Shown here piece by piece: positions 25,315 through 33,353 of a DNA stretch of 64,000 nt. Within the stretch, counting starts at the first letter, position 1. Each line of letters starts with the position of its first letter. Source of the DNA: Streptomyces sp. CBMA123 (lineage in GTDB: Bacteria > Actinomycetota > Actinomycetes > Streptomycetales > Streptomycetaceae). The notes under the pieces are model-generated. The model did not search any database. It was not told the DNA's origin and saw nothing but the letters and a program-made list of their open reading frames with translations. The DNA is taken from positions 1 through 64,000 of the forward strand of contig NZ_MECK01000035.1 in assembly GCF_014596465.1 (NCBI RefSeq), given 5' to 3'. A program made the position numbers and the translations under genes.

Positions 25315-25397
25315 CATGTCGGAAGGGGAGGGCAACACCCCAGCCGACCACCGGAGGCCGACCGGCCCCGGAGCTCACTCTCACCAGGAGAACCCAG
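25282..25397 (+). promoter_or_regulatory. Promoter-leader module 4
   Basis: TTGACC (25,282), 17 bp and TTTAAT (25,305) form the end of repeat copy 2; an ATG sits at the expected start (25,316). The hairpin is GTCGG-aa-GGGG, loop AGGGCAACA, CCCC-ag-CCGAC, one base pair shorter on each side than in module 2. Then CTCTCACCAGGAGAACCCAG and the ATG. The small frame is out of phase with the gene. Confidence 0.85.
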
Positions 25398-26030
25398 ATG
25401 ACCCCGCCGCCCACCGTCGCCGACCTCGCCCACCCGATCGCCCTCGCGCTCGGCGGGAACTGGCGACCGCAGCAGGTACTCCACGGCGTCCAGGAGCTGG
25501 CCCACGCCGCCAACCTCACCCACCTCGACGGCCGACGGCTCCACCTCTCCGAGCGCTACGACGACCCCGGCCACCTCCACATCCGGGGCGCGTTCCCCGC
25601 CACTGACTACCCGTTCCGCAGCGGCGAGCGCGACAGCGTCCGCGTCTCCATGGACGAAGACCCCGCGCGGATCGCGGCCCTGATCTCGAACCACCTCATC
25701 CCCACGCACCGCACCGTTCACCAGCTCGTGAACGACTACAACAGCGAACAGGCCGCGATGTGCCGCCGCACCGAAGAGGCCGCCCGCGAAATCGCCGCCC
25801 GCCTCCCCGGAGCCCGGACCCGGATCGACGGGACGAGCGCCTACATCCGCATGAACCTTGAGCCCGGAGATGTCCGAATCGGACTTGAAGGGGGTTCGGT
25901 GAACATCGTTCTCCAAGACGCACCCCTGATCATCGCCGACGCGGTCGTATTCGCGGTCAGCCGATTCCTGCCCGACATCCAGACGCCCGAGGACGAGCGC
26001 GGCCAGCAGGCCGACGAATTCGACCTCTGA
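25398..26030 (+). CDS. Hypothetical protein behind module 4
   Basis: A 210-aa protein with a helical N-terminus (LALGGNWRPQQVLHGVQELA), a beta region with LHLSERYDDPGHLHIRG, a helical middle and a beta-rich end (VRIGLEGGSVNIVLQDAP). No family is recognised. A 13-bp inverted repeat (26,047-26,073) lies just after it and may attenuate transcription into the next small gene. Confidence 0.7.
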   Translation: MTPPPTVADLAHPIALALGGNWRPQQVLHGVQELAHAANLTHLDGRRLHLSERYDDPGHLHIRGAFPATDYPFRSGERDSVRVSMDEDPARIAALISNHLIPTHRTVHQLVNDYNSEQAAMCRRTEEAAREIAARLPGARTRIDGTSAYIRMNLEPGDVRIGLEGGSVNIVLQDAPLIIADAVVFAVSRFLPDIQTPEDERGQQADEFDL

Positions 26031-26096
26031 TCTCCCCGAGAATTCCGGCGGCGCGCTCCCGGAGCGCGCCGCCCACCCAGCCCCAGAAAGGCCGCA

Positions 26097-26456
26097 ATGA
26101 GCGCCGACCTGTTCGTCATCCGCCCGCAATGGGCCGTGCAGGCCCCGCACCTCCGGTGCACCCTGAGAAGGGCCCTTGCCGCCCAGCCCGAACAAAAGGT
26201 GTGGTCCGGTACGGAGCACATCAACAATGCCGGTGCAATGGCCGACGGCGGGGAACTTTCCGATTCCGGCCCGTGGCACCTTGGCCACTCCCAGCTCCGC
26301 ACGCTCAAAATCGCCATCGAATGGCGCAGGGCCAAGCGCGAGGCCAGCGACCAGAAGACCGCCCCGGATATCCTCGAACACTGGACAGAAATTGAGGACG
26401 AGGTCATAGCGGCATACCGAAATTCTTGCCACGCGGAAGGGCTGCACTGGATGTGA
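26097..26456 (+). CDS. Small hypothetical protein
   Basis: A 119-aa, Trp-rich, mostly helical protein (AQPEQKVWSGTEHINNAGAM; HLGHSQLRTLKIAIEWRRAK). The family is unknown. ATG 26097 follows AGAAAGG. Its base composition is a little less GC-rich than that of its neighbours. It ends 5 bp before the -35 box of promoter module 5. Confidence 0.65.
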   Translation: MSADLFVIRPQWAVQAPHLRCTLRRALAAQPEQKVWSGTEHINNAGAMADGGELSDSGPWHLGHSQLRTLKIAIEWRRAKREASDQKTAPDILEHWTEIEDEVIAAYRNSCHAEGLHWM

Positions 26457-26460
26457 GGGC

Positions 26461-26581
26461 TTGCCGAACCCTCAAGAACGTGGTTTAATTAGTTATGTCG
26501 GAAGGGGAGGGCAACACCACCGACCGACATCCACCGGCCAGCCGGCCGAGGATCGCAATTTCTCACCAGGGAGACCAGGGA
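26461..26581 (+). promoter_or_regulatory. Promoter-leader module 5
   Basis: TTGCCG (26,461), 17 bp ending AAGAACGTGG and TTTAAT (26,484); an ATG sits at the expected start (26,495). The outer stem GTCGG/CCGAC is kept, but the inner CCCC has become CCACC. GAGGGCAACA is kept in the loop. Then TTTCTCACCAGGGAGACCAGGGA and the ATG. The small frame is in phase with the ArdC-like gene. Confidence 0.82.
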
Positions 26582-27442
26582 ATGCCCAGCAAGCCGAAGA
26601 TGACCGACGATGAGCGCCGCGCCTACAGTGCCCGGATGCGCGGCGAACTCGAAGGCGTGATGGACCGCGCGTACGGCGCGATGGTCGCTGACGAAGGGTT
26701 CTGGGCCGCCGTCATGCGCACGGCCGCGACCCTGGCCGACCGCAGCCCCGTCAACTGCATCGCCATCGCCGCCCAGTGCCCGCACGCCACCCGCGTCCTC
26801 AGCTCCGGCGACTGGCGCAAGGCCGGGCGGTTCCCGGTCAAGGGGTCCACCTCCGTGCGCATCTGGACCCCGATCCGGCGGCGGACCGACGACGCCCAGG
26901 CCGCCGCCGAGGCCGGGCCCCGGGAAGCCGCCGACGTCGCCGAGGGGGAGGGCCGCCGGGTCTCCGGTTTCAAGGCCGGGCCGGTGTTCGACATCAGCCA
27001 GACGGACGGCGACGCCTACGAGGAGCCCGCCGCCGCCGTGCTCGCCGCCGAGGTCGTCCGGGATACCCTGCTCACCCAGTACCGCGACTGGTACCACGAG
27101 GACCCCGAGCAGGCCGGAGGGTTCGACTTCGCCCGCGAGGCCCCCGACGCCGCCGCCCGCATCCTGCTGTACGGCCACGCATGGCGACGCATCACCGAGG
27201 CGGACGCCCCGCTCCCCGGCCAGCACCTCGCCGAGGTCGCCTCAGCCGCCCACGCCGCCGCCCTGATCCTCGGAATCGCCCCCGGACCGGCCGTCATGCC
27301 CCCGCTCGCGGGCATCATCACCCAGGACAGGAAGCCCCCCGTGCATGAGTCCGCCGTCCGCGTCATCGAGACCGGCCGCGCCATCGCCCAGGCCGTCACC
27401 GCCGCCGCCGAGCACCGCCGCGAACTCGCCCCGGCCGGTTGA
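26582..27442 (+). CDS. ArdC-like antirestriction / ssDNA-binding protein
   Basis: A 286-aa protein. Residues about 28-145 follow the ArdC N-terminal (ssDNA-binding) pattern: NCIAIAAQCPHATRVLSSGDW, then GRFPVKGSTSVRIWTP, then GFKAGPVFDISQTDGD. ArdC proteins protect incoming single-stranded plasmid DNA from the recipient's restriction enzymes. The usual C-terminal HExxH metalloprotease-like motif is not evident, so this is a shortened or divergent form. It may also be read from ATG 26495 (315 aa). It is driven by module 5. Confidence 0.75.
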   Translation: MPSKPKMTDDERRAYSARMRGELEGVMDRAYGAMVADEGFWAAVMRTAATLADRSPVNCIAIAAQCPHATRVLSSGDWRKAGRFPVKGSTSVRIWTPIRRRTDDAQAAAEAGPREAADVAEGEGRRVSGFKAGPVFDISQTDGDAYEEPAAAVLAAEVVRDTLLTQYRDWYHEDPEQAGGFDFAREAPDAAARILLYGHAWRRITEADAPLPGQHLAEVASAAHAAALILGIAPGPAVMPPLAGIITQDRKPPVHESAVRVIETGRAIAQAVTAAAEHRRELAPAG

Positions 27443-27566
27443 CCCAGACCTAGAAACATGGTTTAATTAGTGATGCCGGAAGGGGGAGGGCAACACCCCC
27501 GACCGACACCCCCGCCGGGGCCGACCAGCCCCGGCGGAACCTCTCACCAGAAGGCAGGCCAAGACG
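27439..27566 (+). promoter_or_regulatory. Promoter-leader module 6
   Basis: TTGACC (27,439) overlaps the upstream stop codon; 17 bp later comes TTTAAT (27,462), and an ATG sits at the expected start (27,473). The hairpin is GCCGG-aa-GGGGG, loop AGGGCAACA, CCCCC-ga-CCGAC, then a CGCCGGGGC/GCCCCGGCG-type second hairpin, CTCTCACCAGAAGG and the ATG. It is closest in sequence to module 2. Confidence 0.85.
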
Positions 27567-27959
27567 ATGACCACCAAGACCCCCACCGTCCAGGACTTCC
27601 CCACCGCAACCCTCGTGACCGCCGGACCCTGGGCCAGCGGCCACCAGCTCGACCCCCGCCCGGCCATCGTCGTCGGCCCCTGGGGCGGCCCGGAGTTCGC
27701 AGGTGAGGCCCGAATGGTCGTTGTCTGGTACTACACCCTGGGCATGCCGGTGTCGGGCCTGAGCCTCCAGGCGATGTTTCCCCACGAGCTGACGCCGCTT
27801 GACGACACGCTGACCACCATGGACCAGGGCGCGTTCTGCGACCTCGCCACCAGCCTGCCGCTCGGCCGGTTCGCCTACAACGACGGGGACGACCTCACCG
27901 CCGCCGTGAACCGCGCGGTCCGCGAGCGGATCGCAGCTGCTCCGGCCACCCACAGCTGA
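27567..27959 (+). CDS. Hypothetical protein behind module 6
   Basis: A 130-aa protein with mixed alpha/beta content (AIVVGPWGGPEFAGEARMVV; PVSGLSLQAMFPHELTPLDD). No family is recognised. Its first residues (MTTKT) match those of the ParB-like protein, as do the leader and second hairpin of their modules, so the module and start were probably duplicated together. Confidence 0.68.
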   Translation: MTTKTPTVQDFPTATLVTAGPWASGHQLDPRPAIVVGPWGGPEFAGEARMVVVWYYTLGMPVSGLSLQAMFPHELTPLDDTLTTMDQGAFCDLATSLPLGRFAYNDGDDLTAAVNRAVRERIAAAPATHS

Positions 27960-27964
27960 CCGAA

Positions 27965-28009
27965 GGCCCGCCGGTCCGGGGGAGGGCAACACCTCCGGAC
28001 CGGCGGGCC
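27965..28009 (+). promoter_or_regulatory. Promoterless GGGCAACA hairpin (module 7)
   Basis: A 13-bp perfect stem (GGCCCGCCGGTCC and its complement), then GG/CC, a GGG bulge and AGG/CCT, closing on loop GCAACA. The stem sequence is unrelated to the other modules but the loop motif is kept. No -10 box is present. The remaining gap to 28,288 has another 11-bp dyad (CGGTCCGGTGC with its complement) and ends ACTCTCACCAGAAAAG before the DUF3560 gene. Confidence 0.7.
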
Positions 28010-28288
28010 CCCACACCCGAGCGGCCACCCCTTCGGGGCGACAGCAGCACGGTCCGGTGCGTTCACCGCCGCCGGCCGACTCCGCCTAGCGGCTCCGCCG
28101 ACCAACGGCGGGCACCGGACCGCGAAGGACGCGCCCCGCGGGGGCGCGGCAGCCCCTGCCGCCGCGCAGGGCGCGACGGCGGCGGACCGCTCGTCCCTCA
28201 CGGCCCGCCCCCGGTGGTGCTCACCGCTTCCAGCACCCCGTCCGCCCTCCGGGCGGCCAAAAGACTCTCACCAGAAAAGACCAGTTCG

Positions 28289-29656
28289 ATGACCATCCAG
28301 ATCACCCACACCCGCCGGGCCGGAACCCTGGTCAACGGCACCAGCCGGAACGACGGATCGGCCGAGATCCTCAAGCTCCGCGAGTACGGCCGCACCCTGC
28401 GCCAGCCCTTCCGCTGGAGCCGCAACCTCGACTCCTGGTACCTCCCGCACAGCCGCGACCACGCCGCGTACACCCCCAACCTCGAACTCCTCGCCCAGCG
28501 ACTGCGGGACGCCGGCCTCGACGCCACCCTGACCGTCGACAACGCCGCCCGCCGCAGCTTCGCCGAGGCCGAACAGGACCGCGAGGAGCGCGCCGAGGCC
28601 CGTGCCGATCGCTTCGCCGGATACGCCGACAACGCCGCCAGCAACTCCCAGGCCGCGTGGAAGTCCGCCCACGAGATATCCGAGCGGTTCGAGTTCGGCC
28701 AGCCCATCCTCCGCGGACACCACTCCGAACCCCGCGCCCTCCGCGACCGCGAGCGCATGGACACCTCGATGCGCAAGAGCATCAGCGAAGGCGACCGCGC
28801 CCAGCACTGGGCCGACCGGCAGAAGGCCGCCGCCAGTTACGAGCAGTTCCGCACCAACCCCGGCCGCACTCTCCGACGCCTCGACACGCTGCGGGCCGAC
28901 CTGCGCGCCGTCGAGAAGTGGCAGCGCGGCGAGTCCGCCAAGGGCTACTCCCGCAACCCCCAGGACCCGGAGCTGACCATCCGGCACGAGGAGCTGACCG
29001 AGGAGATCGCGCACTGGGAGCAGGTCATCAAGGACGCCGAAGACCGGGGCTTCAAGGTCTGGTCGAAGACCGACTTCAAGCGCGGTGACTTCGCGCTCTA
29101 CCGAGGCACCTGGTACGAAGTCCTGCGCGTCAACCCCAAGAGCGTGACCATCCGGCACATCTTCAACGGCACCGGCAAGACGGTCGTCCGCGCCACCGAC
29201 GATGGATACGACGGCTGGACCTCCACCGCCCCCTACGACGACATCTCGGGGCGCAAGGGCGCCGACGAGATGCAGCAACCTGCCCAGGCCGAGGCCACCG
29301 AGCACCAGGAGGAGGCCGAGCACTCCTTGCGGGTCGAGGAGCCGGTGGCCCCCGCCGCAGCGGCGAACTGGCTGGAGGGAATGGCGCTCGTGCTCATCGC
29401 CTCGAAGCACTCCCCCCGCTCCCGCAAGCGCGCCCTGTGGGCGATGACCCGCCGCGAGGCACAGGCCGTATGCGGCGACCCCCGCACCTCCGGCCGCTCG
29501 TACATGCTCACCTGGACCGAGCAGCCCGGCAGCGAGGGTGCCGACTGGGAATGGGTGCCGGACAACGGGAGCCTTGACCCAGTTCTTGAAGACCTGGGCA
29601 TCACGCCGCGCCGTGAATGGACCGCCGCCCCGAAGATCCTGGCCGACGCCGCGTAG
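28289..29656 (+). CDS. DUF3560-domain protein
   Basis: A 455-aa protein. Residues about 85-165 carry the DUF3560 signature (AEARADRFAGYADNAAS, then ERFEFGQPILRGHHSEPRAL, RDRERMDTSMRKSISEGDRA), common on plasmids and in ICEs, often near antirestriction genes. Helical N- and C-terminal regions flank it, including a long charged coiled-coil segment. Its function is not established. TCTCACCAG lies 20-odd bp upstream of ATG 28289 without its own promoter, so it probably depends on module 6. Confidence 0.82.
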   Translation: MTIQITHTRRAGTLVNGTSRNDGSAEILKLREYGRTLRQPFRWSRNLDSWYLPHSRDHAAYTPNLELLAQRLRDAGLDATLTVDNAARRSFAEAEQDREERAEARADRFAGYADNAASNSQAAWKSAHEISERFEFGQPILRGHHSEPRALRDRERMDTSMRKSISEGDRAQHWADRQKAAASYEQFRTNPGRTLRRLDTLRADLRAVEKWQRGESAKGYSRNPQDPELTIRHEELTEEIAHWEQVIKDAEDRGFKVWSKTDFKRGDFALYRGTWYEVLRVNPKSVTIRHIFNGTGKTVVRATDDGYDGWTSTAPYDDISGRKGADEMQQPAQAEATEHQEEAEHSLRVEEPVAPAAAANWLEGMALVLIASKHSPRSRKRALWAMTRREAQAVCGDPRTSGRSYMLTWTEQPGSEGADWEWVPDNGSLDPVLEDLGITPRREWTAAPKILADAA

Positions 29657-29736
29657 CGACTGCCCGCCCGCCCCGGCAGCCGAGCGCGTCGGGGCGGGCC
29701 CCCTCTCACCAGAACTCACCAGAACAGGGCACCACC

Positions 29737-30435
29737 ATGACCACCCAGCTTCTCGAACGCCCCGTTGTCCTCACGGTCCCCACCCCCGAGCCGGACGACC
29801 AGAACACCCCCGTCCCCGGCCAGCCCGACCACCGGACGGCCGCCCCCGAAGCGGCACCGCCCGCCGCCCACCAGGCCGCCATGCCCTACCGCATCGGAAC
29901 CCCGGACTCCGCAGGCCGCTATCCCGTGATCATCGGCCAGGACCAGGTCATCGGCCGCGCACACCGGTGGAGCCGGGACTGGTGGGTCGAAACCAGCGCG
30001 GGGGAGAGCAACTTCGGCCGCCCGGACAAGGGCGTTCCCGGCGTCGAGATGGCCGCCGCCCGCCTCGCCGAGCAGTACGCCGCCGGAGAGATCACCGCCG
30101 TCCCGCTGGACCAGATCCGCGCCGAAGTGCTCCGGCCGCTCACCGGCCCCGTGCCTCTGCTGCACCCGCGGATGCCCGTCAACGACCGCAACGTCAAGAG
30201 CGCTCTCACCGCGTTCGCCGGACTCGCGAACCTCCGGTGGCGCGCGGTCCTCACCGGGTTCCCCGGCAGTGACAACCACTGGGTCCTGCTCTGCGAGCTG
30301 TGCGGGTGGGTCGGCCCCAAGTTCTGGTCGCACCTGCGCGGGAGGAACGGCGGGTTGCCGAGCCTCCACCGCCACGAGGGCGGATGCGTCGGCCCGGACC
30401 GCGTCCGCGAACTCATCCCCGCCTACCAGCAGTAG
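29737..30435 (+). CDS. Hypothetical protein with C-terminal Zn-ribbon-like segment
   Basis: A 232-aa protein. The N-terminal 50 residues are a Pro-rich linker, followed by an alpha/beta region (YPVIIGQDQVIGRAHRWSRD) and a C-terminal segment LLCELCGWVGPKFWSHLRG...HEGGC with C-x2-C and a later H/C that could bind zinc. The upstream gap carries two adjacent CTCACCAGAAC-type sequences, echoing the module leaders. The family is unknown. Confidence 0.68.
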   Translation: MTTQLLERPVVLTVPTPEPDDQNTPVPGQPDHRTAAPEAAPPAAHQAAMPYRIGTPDSAGRYPVIIGQDQVIGRAHRWSRDWWVETSAGESNFGRPDKGVPGVEMAAARLAEQYAAGEITAVPLDQIRAEVLRPLTGPVPLLHPRMPVNDRNVKSALTAFAGLANLRWRAVLTGFPGSDNHWVLLCELCGWVGPKFWSHLRGRNGGLPSLHRHEGGCVGPDRVRELIPAYQQ

Positions 30436-30497
30436 ACCGACTACCCGGGGTCGGCGGCACGCCGCCGCCCCCGGCCGCCACCGAGACGGACACCACC

Positions 30498-30926
30498 ATG
30501 CCCATCCGCTACAGCCCCGAGAGCATCGTCATCGCCGACACCCCGGCCGACATCCTCGAATGGGCCGCCCACCACATCGAGCACGTCGGCATCAACCAGG
30601 GCCCGCGCCTGTTCGCCGGCCCCGGCCGTACCGCGCTGCTGCCGTGCTGGCCGCGCGGCGCCCTCGAAGTCGCCGCCGGCGAGGGGCGGGGAGCTGCTGG
30701 CCGCACCTACGACTGGCCCCGCATCAACCACGCCCGCGACAAGGCGTTCGCCCTGCTCGCCGAGACCCTCACCGGCCACCCCGTGGACGCCGCCGACCCC
30801 GCCGCTGCGAAGGACGCCCACTGCGATGTCATCGACCAGTGGAGCGCCGAGCCCGGCCGCACCGTCGCCGACGCCGCCCGCGCCTTCCGCGAAGCCGCCG
30901 TCCGTGCCGACCACGCCCTGTTCTGA
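30498..30926 (+). CDS. DUF6197-like hypothetical protein, copy 2
   Basis: A 142-aa paralogue of the protein at 19,107: ILEWAAHHIEHVGINQGPR aligns with its N-terminal helix, and the later ALLAETLTGHPVD aligns with ALFDSLVVLSNQVHGRPVS. Mostly helical. The function is unknown. Two paralogues inside one element argue for internal duplication or serial recruitment of this family. Confidence 0.7.
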   Translation: MPIRYSPESIVIADTPADILEWAAHHIEHVGINQGPRLFAGPGRTALLPCWPRGALEVAAGEGRGAAGRTYDWPRINHARDKAFALLAETLTGHPVDAADPAAAKDAHCDVIDQWSAEPGRTVADAARAFREAAVRADHALF

Positions 30927-30968
30927 CCGGGCCTGCCCCGCCACCCCGACACTCCGAGAGCCAGCACG

Positions 30969-31370
30969 ATGGACCAGACGACCACACTCCGCAGCACCAC
31001 CGGGGCCCCCAGCCGACGAGGAGCCGCCACCCCGAGCAAGGACGGCGTCCACCGAATCGGCGTCCCCCTCCAGCCCCGGCTCAGCGCGACCGACCTGATC
31101 CGCGTACTCCTTGCGGCCCCGGCGGAGACCGACCTCCACACCCTCGACCCCGTACAGGTCCGCGCGATCATCGCCGAGGTGCTCACCCAGCACGGCTACG
31201 AGGTACTTGACCGGTCGCCGTACGACCCCGGCCGCGACCGCCACCAGGACGCCCGCCGCGCGATCCGTCGCGCCTACGGACCGCGCTTCCAGGACTCCCC
31301 GGCAGAGGTGGCCGTGCTCGCCGACCCCCTGCGCGAGGTGCTCGCCACGGGGGCGGGCGAGTGGCCGTGA
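30969..31370 (+). CDS. Hypothetical protein
   Basis: A 133-aa protein with a basic N-terminus and a helical body (LSATDLIRVLLAAPAETDLH, VRAIIAEVLTQHGYEVL). The C-terminal half is charged (GRDRHQDARRAIRRAYG). No family is recognised. Its 3' end overlaps the next gene by 10 bp, so the two are translationally coupled. Confidence 0.65.
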   Translation: MDQTTTLRSTTGAPSRRGAATPSKDGVHRIGVPLQPRLSATDLIRVLLAAPAETDLHTLDPVQVRAIIAEVLTQHGYEVLDRSPYDPGRDRHQDARRAIRRAYGPRFQDSPAEVAVLADPLREVLATGAGEWP

Positions 31371-31972
31371 CCGCGCCCACCGCCGAGCCGACCGGCGCCC
31401 GGGCCCGGCAGACGCTCTATTGGCGGGTGCGCAACGGGCGGACGCCCGAACCCACCGAGAGCGCCCCGCGGGCATGGCACATCCGCCACGGTCACCCCGG
31501 TGGCGAGTACAGCGACCTCGGCCACGACCTGGACCCGTCCGGGCATCACGTCCCCACCCTGCTCACCCGCAGCCGGCCGACCGGCCGCCGGGAAGCGGAG
31601 GAGTTCCGGGGCGGGTGCCTGGCCTGCGGCTGGGAAGGCCCCGTCCACCGCGGCGACGGGTACGGCGACGGCGACAACCAGGCCGTGGAGGAGGCCCACG
31701 ATCACGCTTTCCCCGGCTGGCGCACCCTGCCGCCCCTGACCACCGTCGAGGACCGGTCGGCACTCCCGCGTGACCGGGGGCGGTGGGCACAGCTGACCTC
31801 CCGCTACCCGTCCGGGTGGCTGGACCAGGGCGCCCCGCTGGTGGCGTGGAGCCGCCACCGCCGCGAAGTTCACGCACCCCCGCACCGCGGACGCCCCCGC
31901 TACGAACTCCGCGTACTCCGGCCACCGGGCAGCCGGGCGAACCGCACCGCCGATCAGGAAGCCCTGTTCTGA
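31361..31972 (+). CDS. DUF6349-like hypothetical protein
   Basis: A 203-aa protein with a FRGGCLACGWEGPVHRGDGY motif around 83-102, a short zinc-ribbon-like C-x2-C that I associate with small actinobacterial plasmid proteins (possibly DUF6349), and a conserved-looking HAFPGWRTLP after it. The rest is Arg/Pro-rich. GTG 31361 or GTG 31367 could be the start; both overlap the preceding gene. The role is unknown. Confidence 0.65.
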   Translation: MAVTAPTAEPTGARARQTLYWRVRNGRTPEPTESAPRAWHIRHGHPGGEYSDLGHDLDPSGHHVPTLLTRSRPTGRREAEEFRGGCLACGWEGPVHRGDGYGDGDNQAVEEAHDHAFPGWRTLPPLTTVEDRSALPRDRGRWAQLTSRYPSGWLDQGAPLVAWSRHRREVHAPPHRGRPRYELRVLRPPGSRANRTADQEALF

Positions 31973-32021
31973 TGACCGCCGCAGTCCGGGCCAGAGCCCC
32001 GCCACCCCGGCGCAAAGATGG

Positions 32022-32174
32022 TCTAATTACTCCGCCGACGGCGGAGCGGGCAACCTCCGCCCCGGCGGGTGCCGAACCGGCACCCGCACCACCAAGACAA
32101 CAAAGGACGGCCAGCACACATGGGCAACACGGTGCTGGCCGTCCGGGTGTTCTCTCACCAGAAAGAACCACACC
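32022..32174 (+). promoter_or_regulatory. Divergent leader module (module 9) with two GGGCAAC loops
   Basis: A TCTAAT preceded by AAAGATGG resembles the -10 part of the other modules but no -35 is visible. The first hairpin is GGCGGAG, loop CGGGCAAC, CTCCGCC (32,040-32,061). The second is a perfect 13-bp stem GGACGGCCAGCAC with loop ACATGGGCAACACG (32,105-32,144). The leader ends TTCTCTCACCAGAAAG before ATG 32175. Confidence 0.68.
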
Positions 32175-32453
32175 ATGCTATGCGATCGGCATGCCGACCG
32201 TCCCCAGCCGGGTGACACCGCCCAGCTAAGGAGCGGTAACAGTATCGGCGCCAAGGACACCGACAGCTTCGTCATCGTCGAGGACTTCCCGCGGACCGGC
32301 CGGCACCTCGTGCTCAACCTCCCCATCACCCACCCCGCCCACGACGACTGGGCCGCCGCTGTACCGGTGGAGGAGATAGCCACCCTCACCCGACTCGAAC
32401 CCACCGGCAGCCGCACCTGGACGCCCGTCCCCGAGCCGGACGAACTCCAGTGA
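32175..32453 (+). CDS. Small hypothetical protein
   Basis: A 92-aa protein. The N-terminus has an LCDRHADRP segment, and the C-terminal two-thirds look like a small beta barrel (GDTAQLRSGNS, DSFVIVEDFPRTGRHLVLNL). No family is recognised. The stop overlaps a possible GTG of the next gene, and the two genes follow the module 9 leader. Confidence 0.62.
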   Translation: MLCDRHADRPQPGDTAQLRSGNSIGAKDTDSFVIVEDFPRTGRHLVLNLPITHPAHDDWAAAVPVEEIATLTRLEPTGSRTWTPVPEPDELQ

Positions 32454-32491
32454 CCCCACCGAGCACCCACGACCACGAACAGGAGGCGACC

Positions 32492-33148
32492 GTGCCCGCC
32501 AAGAACGGCCGCACGCTCTACTCGCGCGCGGACCTGCGCCAGGTCCACAAGATCAGCGAACCCACGCTCCAGAACCTCTGGACCGACCGCGAGAACAACG
32601 GGCATCCGCCCGTCGCGGACACGATCGACGGCGTCATGCACTGGGACGGCGACGTCTGGGCGAAGTGGCACCACGAGCTCCAGCGCCAGCGGGCAGCCGC
32701 GAACACCACGAACCCGCCGAAGCTCGACGGCGACCCGGAGGACCTGGTGGGCCCGGCCGAAGCGGCGAAGGTCTGCGGGTTCTCCGACTCCGCCACCGTC
32801 TCCCACTACGTCAAGAACCCGCCGGAGGGATGGCCCGACCCAGACGACTGGGACAAGCTGCCGACCAGGGACCGCCCGAAGTGGAAGCGCTGGCGGTTGT
32901 GGCAGTACCTCGCCGACCGCAAGGGCAAGGGCCACGCCGGCGGACGCCCCACCGGGCGCCGGGGTGTGGCCTACCCGTACCAGGGGGACGAACGGCTCAC
33001 CCTCGCCCGGCAGGCCATCGCCGCCAACCCTCAGGCCACGAACGCCGAGCTGATCCCCCAGCTCTTGGAGCGGACGGAGAAGACCTACTCCCGCCCGACC
33101 TGGAACAACATCCTCAAGTCGGCCCGCGAACACCCCGGGGAGGACTGA
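32492..33148 (+). CDS. Helix-turn-helix DNA-binding protein
   Basis: A 218-aa protein. Residues about 8-60 form a MerR/excisionase-like HTH (YSRADLRQVHKISEPTLQNL, then a Trp-rich wing VMHWDGDVWAKWHHEL). A second HTH-like unit appears at about 85-115 (GPAEAAKVCGFSDSATVSHY). The C-terminal part is basic with a helix (ATNAELIPQLLERTEKTYSR). It could regulate the nearby modules or act at oriT as a relaxosome accessory protein. GTG 32492 has CAGGAGG 5 nt upstream and is preferred over GTG 32450. Confidence 0.7.
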   Translation: MPAKNGRTLYSRADLRQVHKISEPTLQNLWTDRENNGHPPVADTIDGVMHWDGDVWAKWHHELQRQRAAANTTNPPKLDGDPEDLVGPAEAAKVCGFSDSATVSHYVKNPPEGWPDPDDWDKLPTRDRPKWKRWRLWQYLADRKGKGHAGGRPTGRRGVAYPYQGDERLTLARQAIAANPQATNAELIPQLLERTEKTYSRPTWNNILKSAREHPGED

Positions 33149-33151
33149 CCG

Positions 33152-33325
33152 TTGCCCGACACCCGCTGCCCGCGCTGCGGCGGCCCGCTCGGTGAACGGC
33201 CCGCCCACTCCAGGCTGACCACCCACCGGGACATCCTCATCTGCACCACGTGCGGCACCGACGAAGCCGTGCGCCAGGCCCAGCGCCAGGCACCTGTGCC
33301 GCCCGGCGAATGGCCGCTGACCTAG
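33152..33325 (+). CDS. 57-aa zinc-ribbon protein
   Basis: A short frame with a TTG start (33,152) preceded by GGGGAGG, encoding two CxxC knuckles: TRCPRCGGPL near the N-terminus and ICTTCGTDEA about 25 residues later, the layout of a treble-clef or zinc-ribbon fold. It is the last gene before a very strong terminator. Small zinc-ribbon proteins are frequent in actinobacterial plasmids and phages, with unknown roles. Confidence 0.68.
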   Translation: MPDTRCPRCGGPLGERPAHSRLTTHRDILICTTCGTDEAVRQAQRQAPVPPGEWPLT

Positions 33326-33353
33326 TTCAGCCCCCCCAGGGCCACCCGGTGGC

